DNA of 64,000 nucleotides. Source: Saprospiraceae bacterium (GTDB lineage Bacteria; Bacteroidota; Bacteroidia; Chitinophagales; Saprospiraceae). Each line of letters opens with the position of its first letter. Within the stretch, counting starts at the first letter, position 1. Where the stretch lies: contig JAGQWX010000012.1 in the NCBI GenBank assembly GCA_020436935.1, positions 42,346-106,345 of the forward strand, read 5' to 3'. Made by a program: the position numbers and the translations under genes. The notes under the pieces were generated by a model. That model saw nothing but the letters and a program-made list of their open reading frames with translations. It was not told the origin of the DNA and did no database searches. Positions 8,031 to 16,590 of this stretch are shown here, in pieces.

Positions 8031-9335
8031 CTAGACCATCGCGGGAGACTGGTGCGTCACAATAGTAGTAATCAGGTCTTCCTGACCAAGGTATTTTTGG
8101 GCCATTTCCTGTACATCTTTTGCAGAAACCGTTTTGAGCTTTTCTAAAAAATCCTCAAAATAGCCATCCAGAGTAAAGTCCATGGCGAGTGACTTGATCA
8201 GAGACCCACTGTTGAGGGGTCCATCAATAAGGTTGAGGAAATTACCGGTAAGATAACTGCGCACCATTTCTATTTCTTTTGACGGGGCTTTCCTGGAGCA
8301 CAACGTTTTGATCTGCTTGTTGATTTCACTCATGGTAGCATCGACATACTCCAGGGCAACATCTGTCCCAATGTAAAAATACCCATCGTAAATCAAGTGA
8401 TCGAAAACAGAATATACATTGTAGGTGTAGCCATGTTTTTCGCGGATAGATGACATCAGTCGCGAGCCGAAATACCCACCAAAGAGGGTATTCATAAAAA
8501 AGAAGGCGGCGTAGTCAGGATGCTGCCTGTTGAACAACTTTCTCCCAATTTTGATGGAGGCCTGGTATTCGTTGTTGGTGTAAACGGTCAGGCCTGCAGG
8601 TTGCTGGATGCTTACCGGTGGCGAATACACAGGAAGAGTCGATTCAGGCAAAGTATTTCCGAAAAGCTTTTCAACAGTTGATGCTACAGCAGGTCCGTCA
8701 AACTTGCCACTCACTACAATAAAAGCATTTTTATGTCCGAGGTGATCTTTGTGAAACTGTACAAGGTCATCCCGGGTAATTGCAGTTATGGCCTCCTCAG
8801 TGCTGTTGTAACCATACGGATGATCCACACCAAATACTGCTTCTGTAAAAACCCGATAGCTGATGAGATCGTTTTTTGAAAGATCCTGAAAAAGTTTTTG
8901 GATGGTGTTTCTCTTTAGTTTCTCCAACTCTTCTTCACTAAAAAGAGGTTCATACAGTACTTCGGCTAAAAGGTGAATGACCTTTTCGAAATGTTTGGAC
9001 AAACACGACAGAGACATATAAACAAAATCCAAATTGGAGGCGACCCGCAAAACAGCACCATGGTAGTCAAAATAATTGGCTACTTCCGCCGGTTTTTTCG
9101 TCAGTGTACCCTCACGCAACAAGGTTGCAGTAAACTTAGAAACCAGTTTTTTTTCTTCCAGCAAACGCCCTCCACGGAAAACAAGGTCAAACTTGATGAT
9201 GTCCTGACTGCCCTGATTGAGCAGGTAGACAGGAAGACCATTGCTCAGTGAGATCTTATCATACGGCGGAAGTTGTATGGTTTGGACAGAATGGTAGCCG
9301 GGGCCTGTTTTCCAATTTTTTTCTGAATGGCTCAT
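8031..9335 (-). CDS. M16 family peptidase homologue lacking the zinc motif
   Basis: 434 residues with the two-lobed M16 (insulinase/processing peptidase) fold signatures: LSNGLPVYLLNQG near the start, VFGVDHPYGYNSTEEAITAITRDDLVQFHKDHLGHKNAFIVVSGKF (about 167-213) and the C-terminal-lobe segment FFMNTLFGGYFGSRLMSSIREKHGYTYNVYS (about 278-308). Where active members have HxxEH this one has KFTATLLREGT, so no zinc can be bound there. Such subunits usually pair with an active partner, or are inactive chaperone-like members; no active M16 gene is next to it. No signal peptide is seen. A TACTTTTG -7 element lies at 9360-9353 on the minus strand. Confidence 0.85.
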   Translation of the reverse strand: MSHSEKNWKTGPGYHSVQTIQLPPYDKISLSNGLPVYLLNQGSQDIIKFDLVFRGGRLLEEKKLVSKFTATLLREGTLTKKPAEVANYFDYHGAVLRVASNLDFVYMSLSCLSKHFEKVIHLLAEVLYEPLFSEEELEKLKRNTIQKLFQDLSKNDLISYRVFTEAVFGVDHPYGYNSTEEAITAITRDDLVQFHKDHLGHKNAFIVVSGKFDGPAVASTVEKLFGNTLPESTLPVYSPPVSIQQPAGLTVYTNNEYQASIKIGRKLFNRQHPDYAAFFFMNTLFGGYFGSRLMSSIREKHGYTYNVYSVFDHLIYDGYFYIGTDVALEYVDATMSEINKQIKTLCSRKAPSKEIEMVRSYLTGNFLNLIDGPLNSGSLIKSLAMDFTLDGYFEDFLEKLKTVSAKDVQEMAQKYLGQEDLITTIVTHQSPAMV

Positions 9336-9424
9336 TTTTAATTTGTAGGCGACAAAAGTACACTTTTCCAGATGAAGAAAAAGACGTCAAAAAAATCAAA
9401 GAAGCGTTAAAAAACGGCCAGCTA

Positions 9425-9455
9425 TTGACAAAACGAAAAAATAGACATATTTTTG
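9425..9455 (+). promoter_or_regulatory. Predicted promoter of the radical SAM gene
   Basis: TTG (9425-9427), 20 bases, then TATTTTTG (9448-9455), a full match to TAnnTTTG. The ATG at 9472 follows 16 bases later. Confidence 0.6.
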
Positions 9456-9471
9456 TCTAAAATGTCGACAA

Positions 9472-10524
9472 ATGAATCTTTTACCTGTAATACAAAATGG
9501 AAGAGGAGCACAGATCAACACGCCCAACTCCTTCCAGAAATACAATGTTTATGTTGAGGAGTTGACGGGAGAAGAGGAAAGTATTCAGACTACCTTTCAG
9601 TACGTTTATCCAAAAACCATTGTGAACAAGGTCGAAAGCCCTGACCTTCCTTTGTATTATTCGCTCAACCCATATCAGGGATGTGAGCATGGATGTATTT
9701 ATTGTTACGCAAGAAATACGCACAACTATTGGGGTTACAGTGCAGGTCTGGATTTTGAATCTAAGATCCTGGTCAAAAAAAATGCGCCTGAGCTTTTGGA
9801 CAAGCTGCTCTCATCCAAAAAGTGGAAGGCAGCGCCCATCATGTTGTCGGGTAATACTGATTGTTACCAACCTATCGAAAAGGACATGGAAATCACCAGA
9901 GAACTGCTCAAAGTTTTTCTGAAACACAGACACCCTGTGGGCATTGTTACTAAAAATACGCTTTTGCTTCGCGACCTTGATTTGCTAAAATCGCTCAATG
10001 ACCTCGGCTTGGTATCCGTTGCGATTAGCATCAATACAGTAGATGATGATTTGCGCAGAAAAATGGAGCCAAGAACAGCAACCATAAAAAAGAGATTGGA
10101 GTTGCTTGAAGTACTCAACAAAGAAAGGATTCCTGTTACTGTATTGGCAGCGCCCATTATTCCCGGGCTCAATGACAGTGGCATTCTAAGCCTGGCGAAA
10201 AAAGTAGCTGCAACCGGAGTAAAAAGATTCCACCACATGGTGGTCAGATTGAATGGAGATGTAGGCCCAATTTTTGAAGATTGGCTGTCTAAGACTTATG
10301 CAGACAGGAGTGAAAAGGTGCTCAATAAGATCAAAAGCCTTCATGGGGGACAGCTCAATGATTCTACCTTTGGCAGGAGAATGAAAGGTGAAGGGGTCAT
10401 TGCCGACATCATCAATCAACAAGTAGCGCTTGCGAAAAAGCTATATCTGCTTCATGACGAACCTTTTCAATACAATACTTCCTTATATCGTGCACCGAAA
10501 ACCATGCAGCTCTCCTTGTTTTAA
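9472..10524 (+). CDS. PA0069/Rv2578c-type radical SAM protein
   Basis: A 350-residue radical SAM enzyme. The [4Fe-4S]-binding motif is Cys71-Cys75-Cys78 within NPYQGCEHGCIYCYARNTHNYWG, which, with the downstream MLSGNTDCYQPIE and GIVTKNTLLLRDLDLL, is the hallmark of the PA0069/Rv2578c family (often annotated as spore-photoproduct-lyase-like). The true substrate of the family is not established. It is a single-gene unit with its own promoter, convergent with the thiolase gene, and the intergenic space downstream holds a large imperfect palindrome. Confidence 0.88.
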   Translation: MNLLPVIQNGRGAQINTPNSFQKYNVYVEELTGEEESIQTTFQYVYPKTIVNKVESPDLPLYYSLNPYQGCEHGCIYCYARNTHNYWGYSAGLDFESKILVKKNAPELLDKLLSSKKWKAAPIMLSGNTDCYQPIEKDMEITRELLKVFLKHRHPVGIVTKNTLLLRDLDLLKSLNDLGLVSVAISINTVDDDLRRKMEPRTATIKKRLELLEVLNKERIPVTVLAAPIIPGLNDSGILSLAKKVAATGVKRFHHMVVRLNGDVGPIFEDWLSKTYADRSEKVLNKIKSLHGGQLNDSTFGRRMKGEGVIADIINQQVALAKKLYLLHDEPFQYNTSLYRAPKTMQLSLF

Positions 10525-10579
10525 AAGAGGGATGGCAGCATAAAGATGAATATTTTTGTAACTACTCAAATATATCCAA

Positions 10580-10713
10580 TTTTGATCAAAAATGGCTCAT
10601 TTTAAGTGATCCTTCGTCTATTTTCTTAACAATAGTCTCGACACTGTGTAGGGACTATTCCTAAGAAAATGAGTCTCGGCTGACTTAAAATGAACTGAAT
10701 TTTTGATTCAAAA
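10580..10713. repeat. Large imperfect palindrome (possible MITE-like or hairpin element)
   Basis: The left arm 10580-10607 is nearly the reverse complement of 10683-10713 (both contain TTTTGAt/TCAAAA ends and TCATTTTAAGT), and inner arms pair as well (about 10618-10637 with 10653-10672, including AATAGTC/GACTATT and TTTTCTTA/TAAGAAAA). Together they form a foldback of about 134 bases between two convergent genes. There is no long T-run, so it is not an ordinary terminator, and no target duplication is obvious. Confidence 0.6.
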
Positions 10714-10741
10714 GCGAATAGCTGAGTAATTACTTATTTTT

Positions 10742-11917
10742 TTAGACCAATTTCAGAACTATGGCACTGGCACCCCCCCCACCATTACAGATGGTGGCCA
10801 GGCCATGTTCTGCATTTTTTGTTTTCATGGCGTGGACCAGAGTGGTCAATATTCTCGCTCCGGAAGCTCCGAGGGGGTGCCCCAAAGCAACAGCGCCGCC
10901 ATGGATATTCACTTTTGCCGGATCAAGATCAAAAGATTTTATAAAAGCAAGTGCCACAACAGCAAAGGCTTCATTGACTTCAAACAAATCGATATCTCCC
11001 ATAGACAGACCGGCTCTTTTTAAAGCCAAAGGCGCCGCTAAAGTTGGAGCGGTTGTAAACCTCTTCGGGCTATGGGCTGCATCAGAGAAGGCGATGATCT
11101 CTGCAAGTGGTGTCAAACCATGAGATTTGACATAGTCTTCGTCTGCCAATATCAGGGCAGAAGCTCCATCATTGATGGTACTGGCATTTGCTGCCGTGAC
11201 CGTTCCATCGGGTGTAAAAGCAGGTCTTAACGAAGGAATTTTATCAAAAACCACATTGTAACACTCTTCGTCCCTGTCAATAATGAGATCAGGGCCTTTC
11301 CGCTGTGCGATGCTAACGGATTCTATTTCCCCGGAAAACAAACCATTTTCAGTAGCGCTTTGACTTCTCTTGTATGAATTTATGGCAAATTCATCTTGTT
11401 CTTCACGACTTATCCCAAACTCGCTGGCCGTTTCGTCTGCAAAGCTGCCCATTGCGACCTGATCGTAGATATCTGTAAGCCCATCTTTCTGCAGACCGTC
11501 GATGATTTGAGAATGACCGTATTTGCGTCCCCACCGCAAGTCGCCGAGGTAAAAAGGAATATTGGACATAGATTCTGTTCCACCGACCAAAATGGGCCGA
11601 TCACTCAATTGTAGAGATAAAGCGCCCAGCATGGCCGACTTCATGCCTGAAGCACAAACCTTATTCACGGTGGTGCAAGGAACAGATACACTCAAACCAC
11701 TTTTTATGGCAATTTGACGTGCAGGAGCCTGACCGAGGTTGGCCTGACAGACGTTACCAAAAAAAACTTCACCTATATCATTGCCATCAATGTTGGCAGC
11801 AGTAACGGCAGCTTTGCTTGCTATTACGCCCAGATCAATAGCAGAAAGACTTGAAAGTTTTCCACCGAAAGAACCAATTGGTGTTCTTTTGGCAGAAACG
11901 ATATAGATTTTTTTCAT
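10742..11917 (-). CDS. Acetyl-CoA C-acetyltransferase (thiolase)
   Basis: 391 residues from the preferred start MKKIYIVSAKRTPIGSFGG at 11917 (an ATG nine codons upstream adds non-family sequence). The thiolase condenses or cleaves acetyl-CoA/acetoacetyl-CoA in the cytoplasm. The nucleophilic Cys88 lies in VNKVCASGMKSAM; the catalytic His is in NIHGGAVALGHPLGASGAR and the second Cys in ICNGGGGASAIVL near the C-terminus. It could act in fatty acid or amino acid degradation, or in biosynthesis from acetoacetyl-CoA; no other pathway gene is beside it. A TACCTTTG -7 element (11949-11942, minus strand) precedes the start. Confidence 0.9.
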   Translation of the reverse strand: MKKIYIVSAKRTPIGSFGGKLSSLSAIDLGVIASKAAVTAANIDGNDIGEVFFGNVCQANLGQAPARQIAIKSGLSVSVPCTTVNKVCASGMKSAMLGALSLQLSDRPILVGGTESMSNIPFYLGDLRWGRKYGHSQIIDGLQKDGLTDIYDQVAMGSFADETASEFGISREEQDEFAINSYKRSQSATENGLFSGEIESVSIAQRKGPDLIIDRDEECYNVVFDKIPSLRPAFTPDGTVTAANASTINDGASALILADEDYVKSHGLTPLAEIIAFSDAAHSPKRFTTAPTLAAPLALKRAGLSMGDIDLFEVNEAFAVVALAFIKSFDLDPAKVNIHGGAVALGHPLGASGARILTTLVHAMKTKNAEHGLATICNGGGGASAIVLKLV

Positions 11918-12003
11918 GACAGTCAAATTTGTGATTGGCTGCAAAGGTATGTTATTTGCTAAACTTTGATTTATTTTGACTGTTACTGCAATTTAACTGA
12001 GGA

Positions 12004-12375
12004 TCAGCCAATGATGGACTTGTCTTTTGCCTGGCTGGCGCACAATAGTGCTCCGCCCATGATTATAAAGTCTTTCAATGCACTTGTTGTTGCCATTTGC
12101 TTCATACCCTCGTCTTCGGCGCTCATTCCGGGGATATGGACCAAAACAATGTACAAGAGCACCTGAACAGCCAGCAAAACACTAGCCAGCTTATCGTATT
12201 TCCCAAGGATGATGGCCAGAGATGCAGCTACCATGGTTATACCGGAGAAATATACCATCATTTTTCCACCAGGAGCCATGGATGCCATCTGATCAGCAGC
12301 CATAAAATGAAAGAGACCGAAAACGAGAAAAGGAACAGCAAAAACGTACTTGCCAAGGCCCAAAATTGTTTTCAT
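12004..12375 (-). CDS. DoxX family membrane protein
   Basis: 123 residues with four hydrophobic helices: about 8-25, 38-58, 64-82 and 100-115. The pattern FAVPFLVFGLFHFMAA followed by GGKMMVYFSGITMVAASLAIILGKYDKLASVLLAVQVLLYIVLVHIPG is characteristic of DoxX/DoxX-like integral membrane proteins. The biochemical function of most members is uncertain; some associate with redox enzymes. It stands alone, divergent from the metallo-beta-lactamase-fold gene, and its C-terminus faces the thiolase promoter. Confidence 0.75.
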   Translation of the reverse strand: MKTILGLGKYVFAVPFLVFGLFHFMAADQMASMAPGGKMMVYFSGITMVAASLAIILGKYDKLASVLLAVQVLLYIVLVHIPGMSAEDEGMKQMATTSALKDFIIMGGALLCASQAKDKSIIG

Positions 12376-12484
12376 TTTGCAAACGAGTTTAAATTGTTAA
12401 GGAAGTGACATAAAAGTAATAATATTCTAAGATTTATATAAAATAACAAAGTATATATTAACAAACGACCAAAAAATAAATTAA

Positions 12485-13429
12485 ATGAACGCAGTTTCGG
12501 AAAATTACAGAAGATCATTTATGAAAACCGGACTAGCAGGTCTAGGTATGGCGCTGATATTTCCAGAAGTCCTATTGGGGTGTAAATCAAATCAAATTAT
12601 GGTATCAGAGATCAATGAAAATGGTAAGGCATTCAAGTTGCTTAGAGGGAGCGTTGGATATTTTACTGAAAGAGGAGGAACAATAGGATGGAGCATTTCG
12701 AAAAAGGGAACAGTAGTGGTTGATACTCAGTTTCCGGAACAAGCGGGCCACCTCATTGAAGAAATAAAGAAGTACAAATCACAGCCAATTGACTTACTTA
12801 TAAATACGCATCACCACGGGGACCATACTGCCGGTAATATTGCATTCAAAGATTTTGTCTCAAGGCACATCTCGCACGAAAACGCGAAAAAGAATTTGAT
12901 AGAAACAGCTACCAAAGCGAATAACCTCGACAAGCAACTGATCCCGGGAGAAACCTTCAGTAATGTCACCAAATTGGTTGCGGGAGATGAGCACATCACC
13001 ATGCACTATTTTGGACGCGGACATACCAATGGTGATGCCATCACTCATTTTGAGAAAGCAAATGTCATACACATGGGAGATTTGGTATTCAACAGAAGGT
13101 TTCCATATATCGATACTTCAGCTGGTGCAAATATAGAAAGTTGGATAAGTGTACTGGACAAAACGGTCAATACTTTTGATAAGGACACCATTTACATATT
13201 TGGACATTCGGGAGACGGTTATGACATTACAGGCACGGCAGAAGATATCAACGCGTTTAAAAATTATCTCGAACAACTTTTGGCTTTTGGGAAAAAGTCG
13301 CTGGCTTCGGGAATTGATTTGGAAACTTTGAAAAAACAAACGACAGAAATCCCTGGAGCTCCTGAGTGGAAAGGCGACGGAATAGCCAGAAGCCTGGATG
13401 CGGTTTACAAAGAATTGTCAAAAGAATAA
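12485..13429 (+). CDS. Tat-exported MBL-fold metallohydrolase lipoprotein
   Basis: 314 residues. The N-terminus has a twin-arginine signal (YRRSFMKTG, Arg9-Arg10), a hydrophobic core and a lipobox LLGC with Cys33, so the enzyme is probably exported folded and lipid-anchored. The metallo-beta-lactamase motif is THHHGDH (His109, His111, Asp113, His114), with later metal ligands plausible at the His of YFGRGHTNGDA and Asp in IHMGDLVF, and at IFGHSGDG. The substrate is unknown; a beta-lactamase activity is possible but unproven. The methionine sulfoxide reductase gene starts 3 bases after its stop, so the two form an operon. Confidence 0.85.
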   Translation: MNAVSENYRRSFMKTGLAGLGMALIFPEVLLGCKSNQIMVSEINENGKAFKLLRGSVGYFTERGGTIGWSISKKGTVVVDTQFPEQAGHLIEEIKKYKSQPIDLLINTHHHGDHTAGNIAFKDFVSRHISHENAKKNLIETATKANNLDKQLIPGETFSNVTKLVAGDEHITMHYFGRGHTNGDAITHFEKANVIHMGDLVFNRRFPYIDTSAGANIESWISVLDKTVNTFDKDTIYIFGHSGDGYDITGTAEDINAFKNYLEQLLAFGKKSLASGIDLETLKKQTTEIPGAPEWKGDGIARSLDAVYKELSKE

Positions 13430-13432
13430 AGC

Positions 13433-13906
13433 ATGGCAGAAGATTTAAGTGTAATCAAAGGCACGAAGCAAGAACAGTACCAAAACCTGATTCCACAAAT
13501 AGAAAACCTGATAACAGGAGAAGGAGACCTTATTGCCAACCTGGCCAATATCAGTGCAGCTTTGAAAGAACAATTCGGCTGGTTTTGGGTAGGTTTTTAT
13601 CTTGTAAAAGAAGATGAATTGGTACTCGGGCCATTTCAGGGACCTGTAGCGTGTACTAGGATCAAAAAAGGCCGAGGCGTTTGTGGGACGAGCTGGCAGG
13701 AAGGAAAGACTATTTTAGTTCCAGATGTAGAACAATTTCCCGGGCACATTGCCTGCAGTAGCTTGAGTCAATCAGAAGTGGTGGTTCCATTGTTGAAAAA
13801 TGGTGAAGTAGTCGGAGTGTTGGATGTAGACAGTGAGTACCTCAATTATTTTGACCAGGAGGATGTGCTTTACCTGGAAAAGATTGTAGGAATGATCAGT
13901 ATTTAA
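13433..13906 (+). CDS. msrC: Free methionine-(R)-sulfoxide reductase (GAF domain)
   Basis: 157 residues forming a single GAF domain. It reduces free methionine-(R)-sulfoxide. Three cysteines, Cys74, Cys84 and Cys108 (ACTRIKKGRGVCGTSW, HIACSSLSQSE), are spaced 10 and 24 apart, as in E. coli YebR/MsrC (84, 94, 118), and surrounding motifs (WFWVGFYLV, VPLLKNGEVVGVLDVDS) fit too. Repair of oxidised methionine links it loosely to the exported MBL-fold protein upstream. Its stop overlaps the stop of the convergent esterase gene by a few bases. Confidence 0.9.
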   Translation: MAEDLSVIKGTKQEQYQNLIPQIENLITGEGDLIANLANISAALKEQFGWFWVGFYLVKEDELVLGPFQGPVACTRIKKGRGVCGTSWQEGKTILVPDVEQFPGHIACSSLSQSEVVVPLLKNGEVVGVLDVDSEYLNYFDQEDVLYLEKIVGMISI

Positions 13907-15417
13907 GGTTTCAACTGCAAGGTCGCTCCAGAGGAAATGATTACCTCATAGTTTTCCGGAAGGCTGAGAGATTTTATGACTACTTGTTGATTTTCACCAA
14001 TGGTTACAGACTGAGGAATTGTAATGTTCGCATCAAAACTTACCTCGTCGCAGCCCAGGGGAATTCGTCCTTTTGACCATCGACCAGCTTCGTCCCAAGA
14101 GCCTGACGTCATCGACGCCCATGTGTTGGAGAAAGAGTTGGCGACATTAATGTCCAAGGCCAGGCTGTCTCCTGCGGCATGATTGTAAGTGATGGGCGTA
14201 TAGCTAAGGCTGTGATTTGTGGCAAGTGTATCCCAGTTGATTTCAACAAGAGGACTGCCCTGGCCTGAGATGATGGTCCCGCCAATCACCGACCAATGGT
14301 GACTATACATCCCGGAATTTTGTGCCTGATAAAATGCAGTTGGCGAAGACGAACAAACTTCAAAGCCTCCTTCGAAGGGAATTGTGGTTGGTTTGAGGTG
14401 ATTGACCATCAACCAGGATGAAATTTTCGGAAGGATGTCTGCATGCAAAGCCGTCGTTCCATTTTCGTGGACATCGTGTCCTCTGTTGGTGTAGCGATCG
14501 TACTGGTAGGGAATATTTAAGCTTTGGAAGCGGTCTTCAATGAGATCTGATCCGTGTGTCTTTGGCAACTCTAAACCAAAATTTTCATATTCTTTAAAGG
14601 GCACTTCGTAGCCGATGTTGACCGTAGGGTCGTCTGTGCTGTGGAAAAGTGCAATCCCTATATCGCCGGAATTGATGTAAGAGGGATTGCCTATCGCCCC
14701 TGCAAGAGCAAATCCGCCATTTGCCCGTCCATTAAAGCCGGGATGTTCACTTGTAGCCAATAGACCTCCCTGGTTAAGAGCATCATCATAGGTATATGTA
14801 CCAAGTGGCCTTTCTGTCGGGTCGTCGTCCATGTACAGATTGTGAATGGCAATAAAGGCGCCGGCGCTGTGTCCCCCAATGAAGACCCGGTCAGGGTCTA
14901 TGCGCAGGTTGGTAGCATTTGCCCTAAGGTGGCTGATGGCAGCGTATGAATCCTGAACGCCTCTGTAAACCGCTCTTGCAGAATAAATACTGTCAGATAT
15001 AAACATGCCCAAACGATAATCAATGGCCGCCACAACGAAACCTCTTTTAGCAAGCCCTTCTGCGAGAAGATTCATGCTCCAATATTCTTTTTCTCCGGCA
15101 ACGAAGCCTCCGCCAAAACAAAGGACAATTGCCGGCCTTTTTTGGATGGTGTCTCCAGCAGGTTGATAGAGATTGTATCTAAGACTTGTAGTGGTTAGAT
15201 TGGACGGTGCTTCGTCATCAACAATTTTATACTTGTTGCCTGAAAACCAATACAACAAAATGTTATATCGAGGTACAGGATCATTAGAACTATACAACAC
15301 ATTGGTGGTCTTGGTAAAAGAGGGAAAAACTTCCTCTTTGTATCGGAGCAAATCATTCTGGCCCCACAATAGTGAAGGAAGAAAAACCACAAGAAGTGCG
15401 AAAAACCTGAAGTGCAT
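13903..15417 (-). CDS. Secreted alpha/beta-hydrolase esterase with C-terminal beta domains
   Basis: About 504 residues from MHFRFFALLVVFLPSLLWGQ at 15417 (an ATG seven codons upstream is also possible). A signal peptide ends near the first Gln. The hydrolase part (about 70-340) has the oxyanion motif CFGGGFVAGEKE and nucleophile elbow GGHSAGAF, with His in RGHDVHENG, as in carboxylesterase/acetyl-xylan-esterase-like enzymes. The last 160 residues are Ser/Thr/Gly-rich: a PKD-like stretch (YSHHWSVIGGTIISGQGS) and a repeated-beta segment (SGSWDEAGRWSKGRIP...) like domains found after G8/PKD modules. It ends SSGATLQLKP with no recognisable type IX sorting domain, although one might be expected. 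Confidence 0.78.
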   Translation of the reverse strand: MHFRFFALLVVFLPSLLWGQNDLLRYKEEVFPSFTKTTNVLYSSNDPVPRYNILLYWFSGNKYKIVDDEAPSNLTTTSLRYNLYQPAGDTIQKRPAIVLCFGGGFVAGEKEYWSMNLLAEGLAKRGFVVAAIDYRLGMFISDSIYSARAVYRGVQDSYAAISHLRANATNLRIDPDRVFIGGHSAGAFIAIHNLYMDDDPTERPLGTYTYDDALNQGGLLATSEHPGFNGRANGGFALAGAIGNPSYINSGDIGIALFHSTDDPTVNIGYEVPFKEYENFGLELPKTHGSDLIEDRFQSLNIPYQYDRYTNRGHDVHENGTTALHADILPKISSWLMVNHLKPTTIPFEGGFEVCSSSPTAFYQAQNSGMYSHHWSVIGGTIISGQGSPLVEINWDTLATNHSLSYTPITYNHAAGDSLALDINVANSFSNTWASMTSGSWDEAGRWSKGRIPLGCDEVSFDANITIPQSVTIGENQQVVIKSLSLPENYEVIISSGATLQLKP

Positions 15418-15541
15418 TGGATGGGAAAAATAAGACAAATTTTGATAAATGTCAGGATATAGAAAATACTTTAACCTCTGTCAACGATGCAAAGAAATTA
15501 AAAGAGCGTGGCGAAAAAACAAAAACAGCTAGACGACAGCC

Positions 15542-16588
15542 CTAATTTTCAAGAGAAAATAGTGCAGCTACCGGGTAGTGGTCTGAGAAGTTCTCTTTGA
15601 GGACCTGGAACTTTTTGGCCTTAATGTCTGGGCTTGAAAAAAGGTAGTCTATCCTCAGGAAAGGAATTTTTCCGGAGTAGGTCGTCCCGATTCCGGTCCC
15701 TTTTTCATAAAAGGCATCGGATAAGCCTCTGCTCAGGTGGCCATAGGTGAAGGACAAAGGTGTGTCATTGAGATCACCACCAAGAATGACCGGATAGGGC
15801 GATATGTTCAGATGGGTCTTGATCAACTTGGCCTGAGCGCTTCTTTTGATGTGAAATTGTTTGTATTTACTCAGCATTGACTTGATACCGAGCCATGTTT
15901 TTTTATCGTTGAGATGACCATTTTCTATCATTTCGTCTGCGTCTCTGGAAATTTTATTGCTCTGCAGGTGGAAGCTGTACACGCGGATGGTATCGAAATT
16001 GACCACAATGTCTGCCCAAAGACAAGAATTGGTGATGGTACCAAAATCGATTTGTCCGGATTTGATGATTTTGTGTCTCGTGAGAATGATGCTACCCTTT
16101 TTGAGGTAATGCATGTTCCAGCCGTGGAAGCTTTTTTTCAGAAGTTCGGAGGCAAAAGGACCTACCTCCTGAAAGCACAAGATGTCTTCGTCTTTAAATC
16201 TGTTGAAAAAGCCTTCCATATTTTTGGTTTTCACCTTTCTGGCGTCGGCCACTTTATCATAGGCACTCAGGGCATTGCTGATATTGAAGGAAACGACAGA
16301 AAAATCTTTTGGTCCTGCATTGAGTCTTTCTGAATTGAATGCAAAAAACCCTTTGATAAACACCCAGCCACAAGCCAGCGTAAGCAAGGATATAAACACA
16401 TATTTTAATTCAATAAAAAGCCATATCAAAATGAATATCAGATTGCCAATCAGCAGGAGGGGAAAAGAAAGTCCAAAAAAAGACAAAATCCAAAACTGTT
16501 CCGGGTCGATCTGAGGGGATAGATAGCTCAAAACACTCGCTATTGCAAGAAGTATATTCGATAGCAAAAGGAGTTTTTTTATGAACAT
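15542..16588 (-). CDS. Membrane-anchored endonuclease/exonuclease/phosphatase family protein
   Basis: 348 residues. The first ~80 residues contain two or three hydrophobic segments (KLLLLSNILLAIASVLSYL, LSFFGLSFPLLLIGNLIFILIWLF, YVFISLLTLACGWVFI). The rest is an EEP (DNase I-like) domain with catalytic residues in ILCFQEVG, HLQSNKIS, LGGDLNDTPLS and SDHYPVAALF. The family spans nucleases and phosphodiesterases for lipids and inositol phosphates; the membrane anchor favours an extracytoplasmic phosphodiesterase role, but this is not certain. The gene starts 2 bases after the first rhomboid gene and is the last of a compact operon with mutL. Confidence 0.85.
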   Translation of the reverse strand: MFIKKLLLLSNILLAIASVLSYLSPQIDPEQFWILSFFGLSFPLLLIGNLIFILIWLFIELKYVFISLLTLACGWVFIKGFFAFNSERLNAGPKDFSVVSFNISNALSAYDKVADARKVKTKNMEGFFNRFKDEDILCFQEVGPFASELLKKSFHGWNMHYLKKGSIILTRHKIIKSGQIDFGTITNSCLWADIVVNFDTIRVYSFHLQSNKISRDADEMIENGHLNDKKTWLGIKSMLSKYKQFHIKRSAQAKLIKTHLNISPYPVILGGDLNDTPLSFTYGHLSRGLSDAFYEKGTGIGTTYSGKIPFLRIDYLFSSPDIKAKKFQVLKENFSDHYPVAALFSLEN

Positions 16589-16590
16589 AT

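Noticed and set aside
10761..11123. 120-residue plus-strand frame opposite the thiolase
   Set aside because: Antisense of the conserved thiolase C-terminus; low-complexity Ala/Pro composition typical of shadow frames.
12097..12408. 103-residue plus-strand frame opposite the DoxX gene
   Set aside because: Runs through the divergent promoter region and has no family features, while the minus-strand DoxX frame has clear membrane helices.
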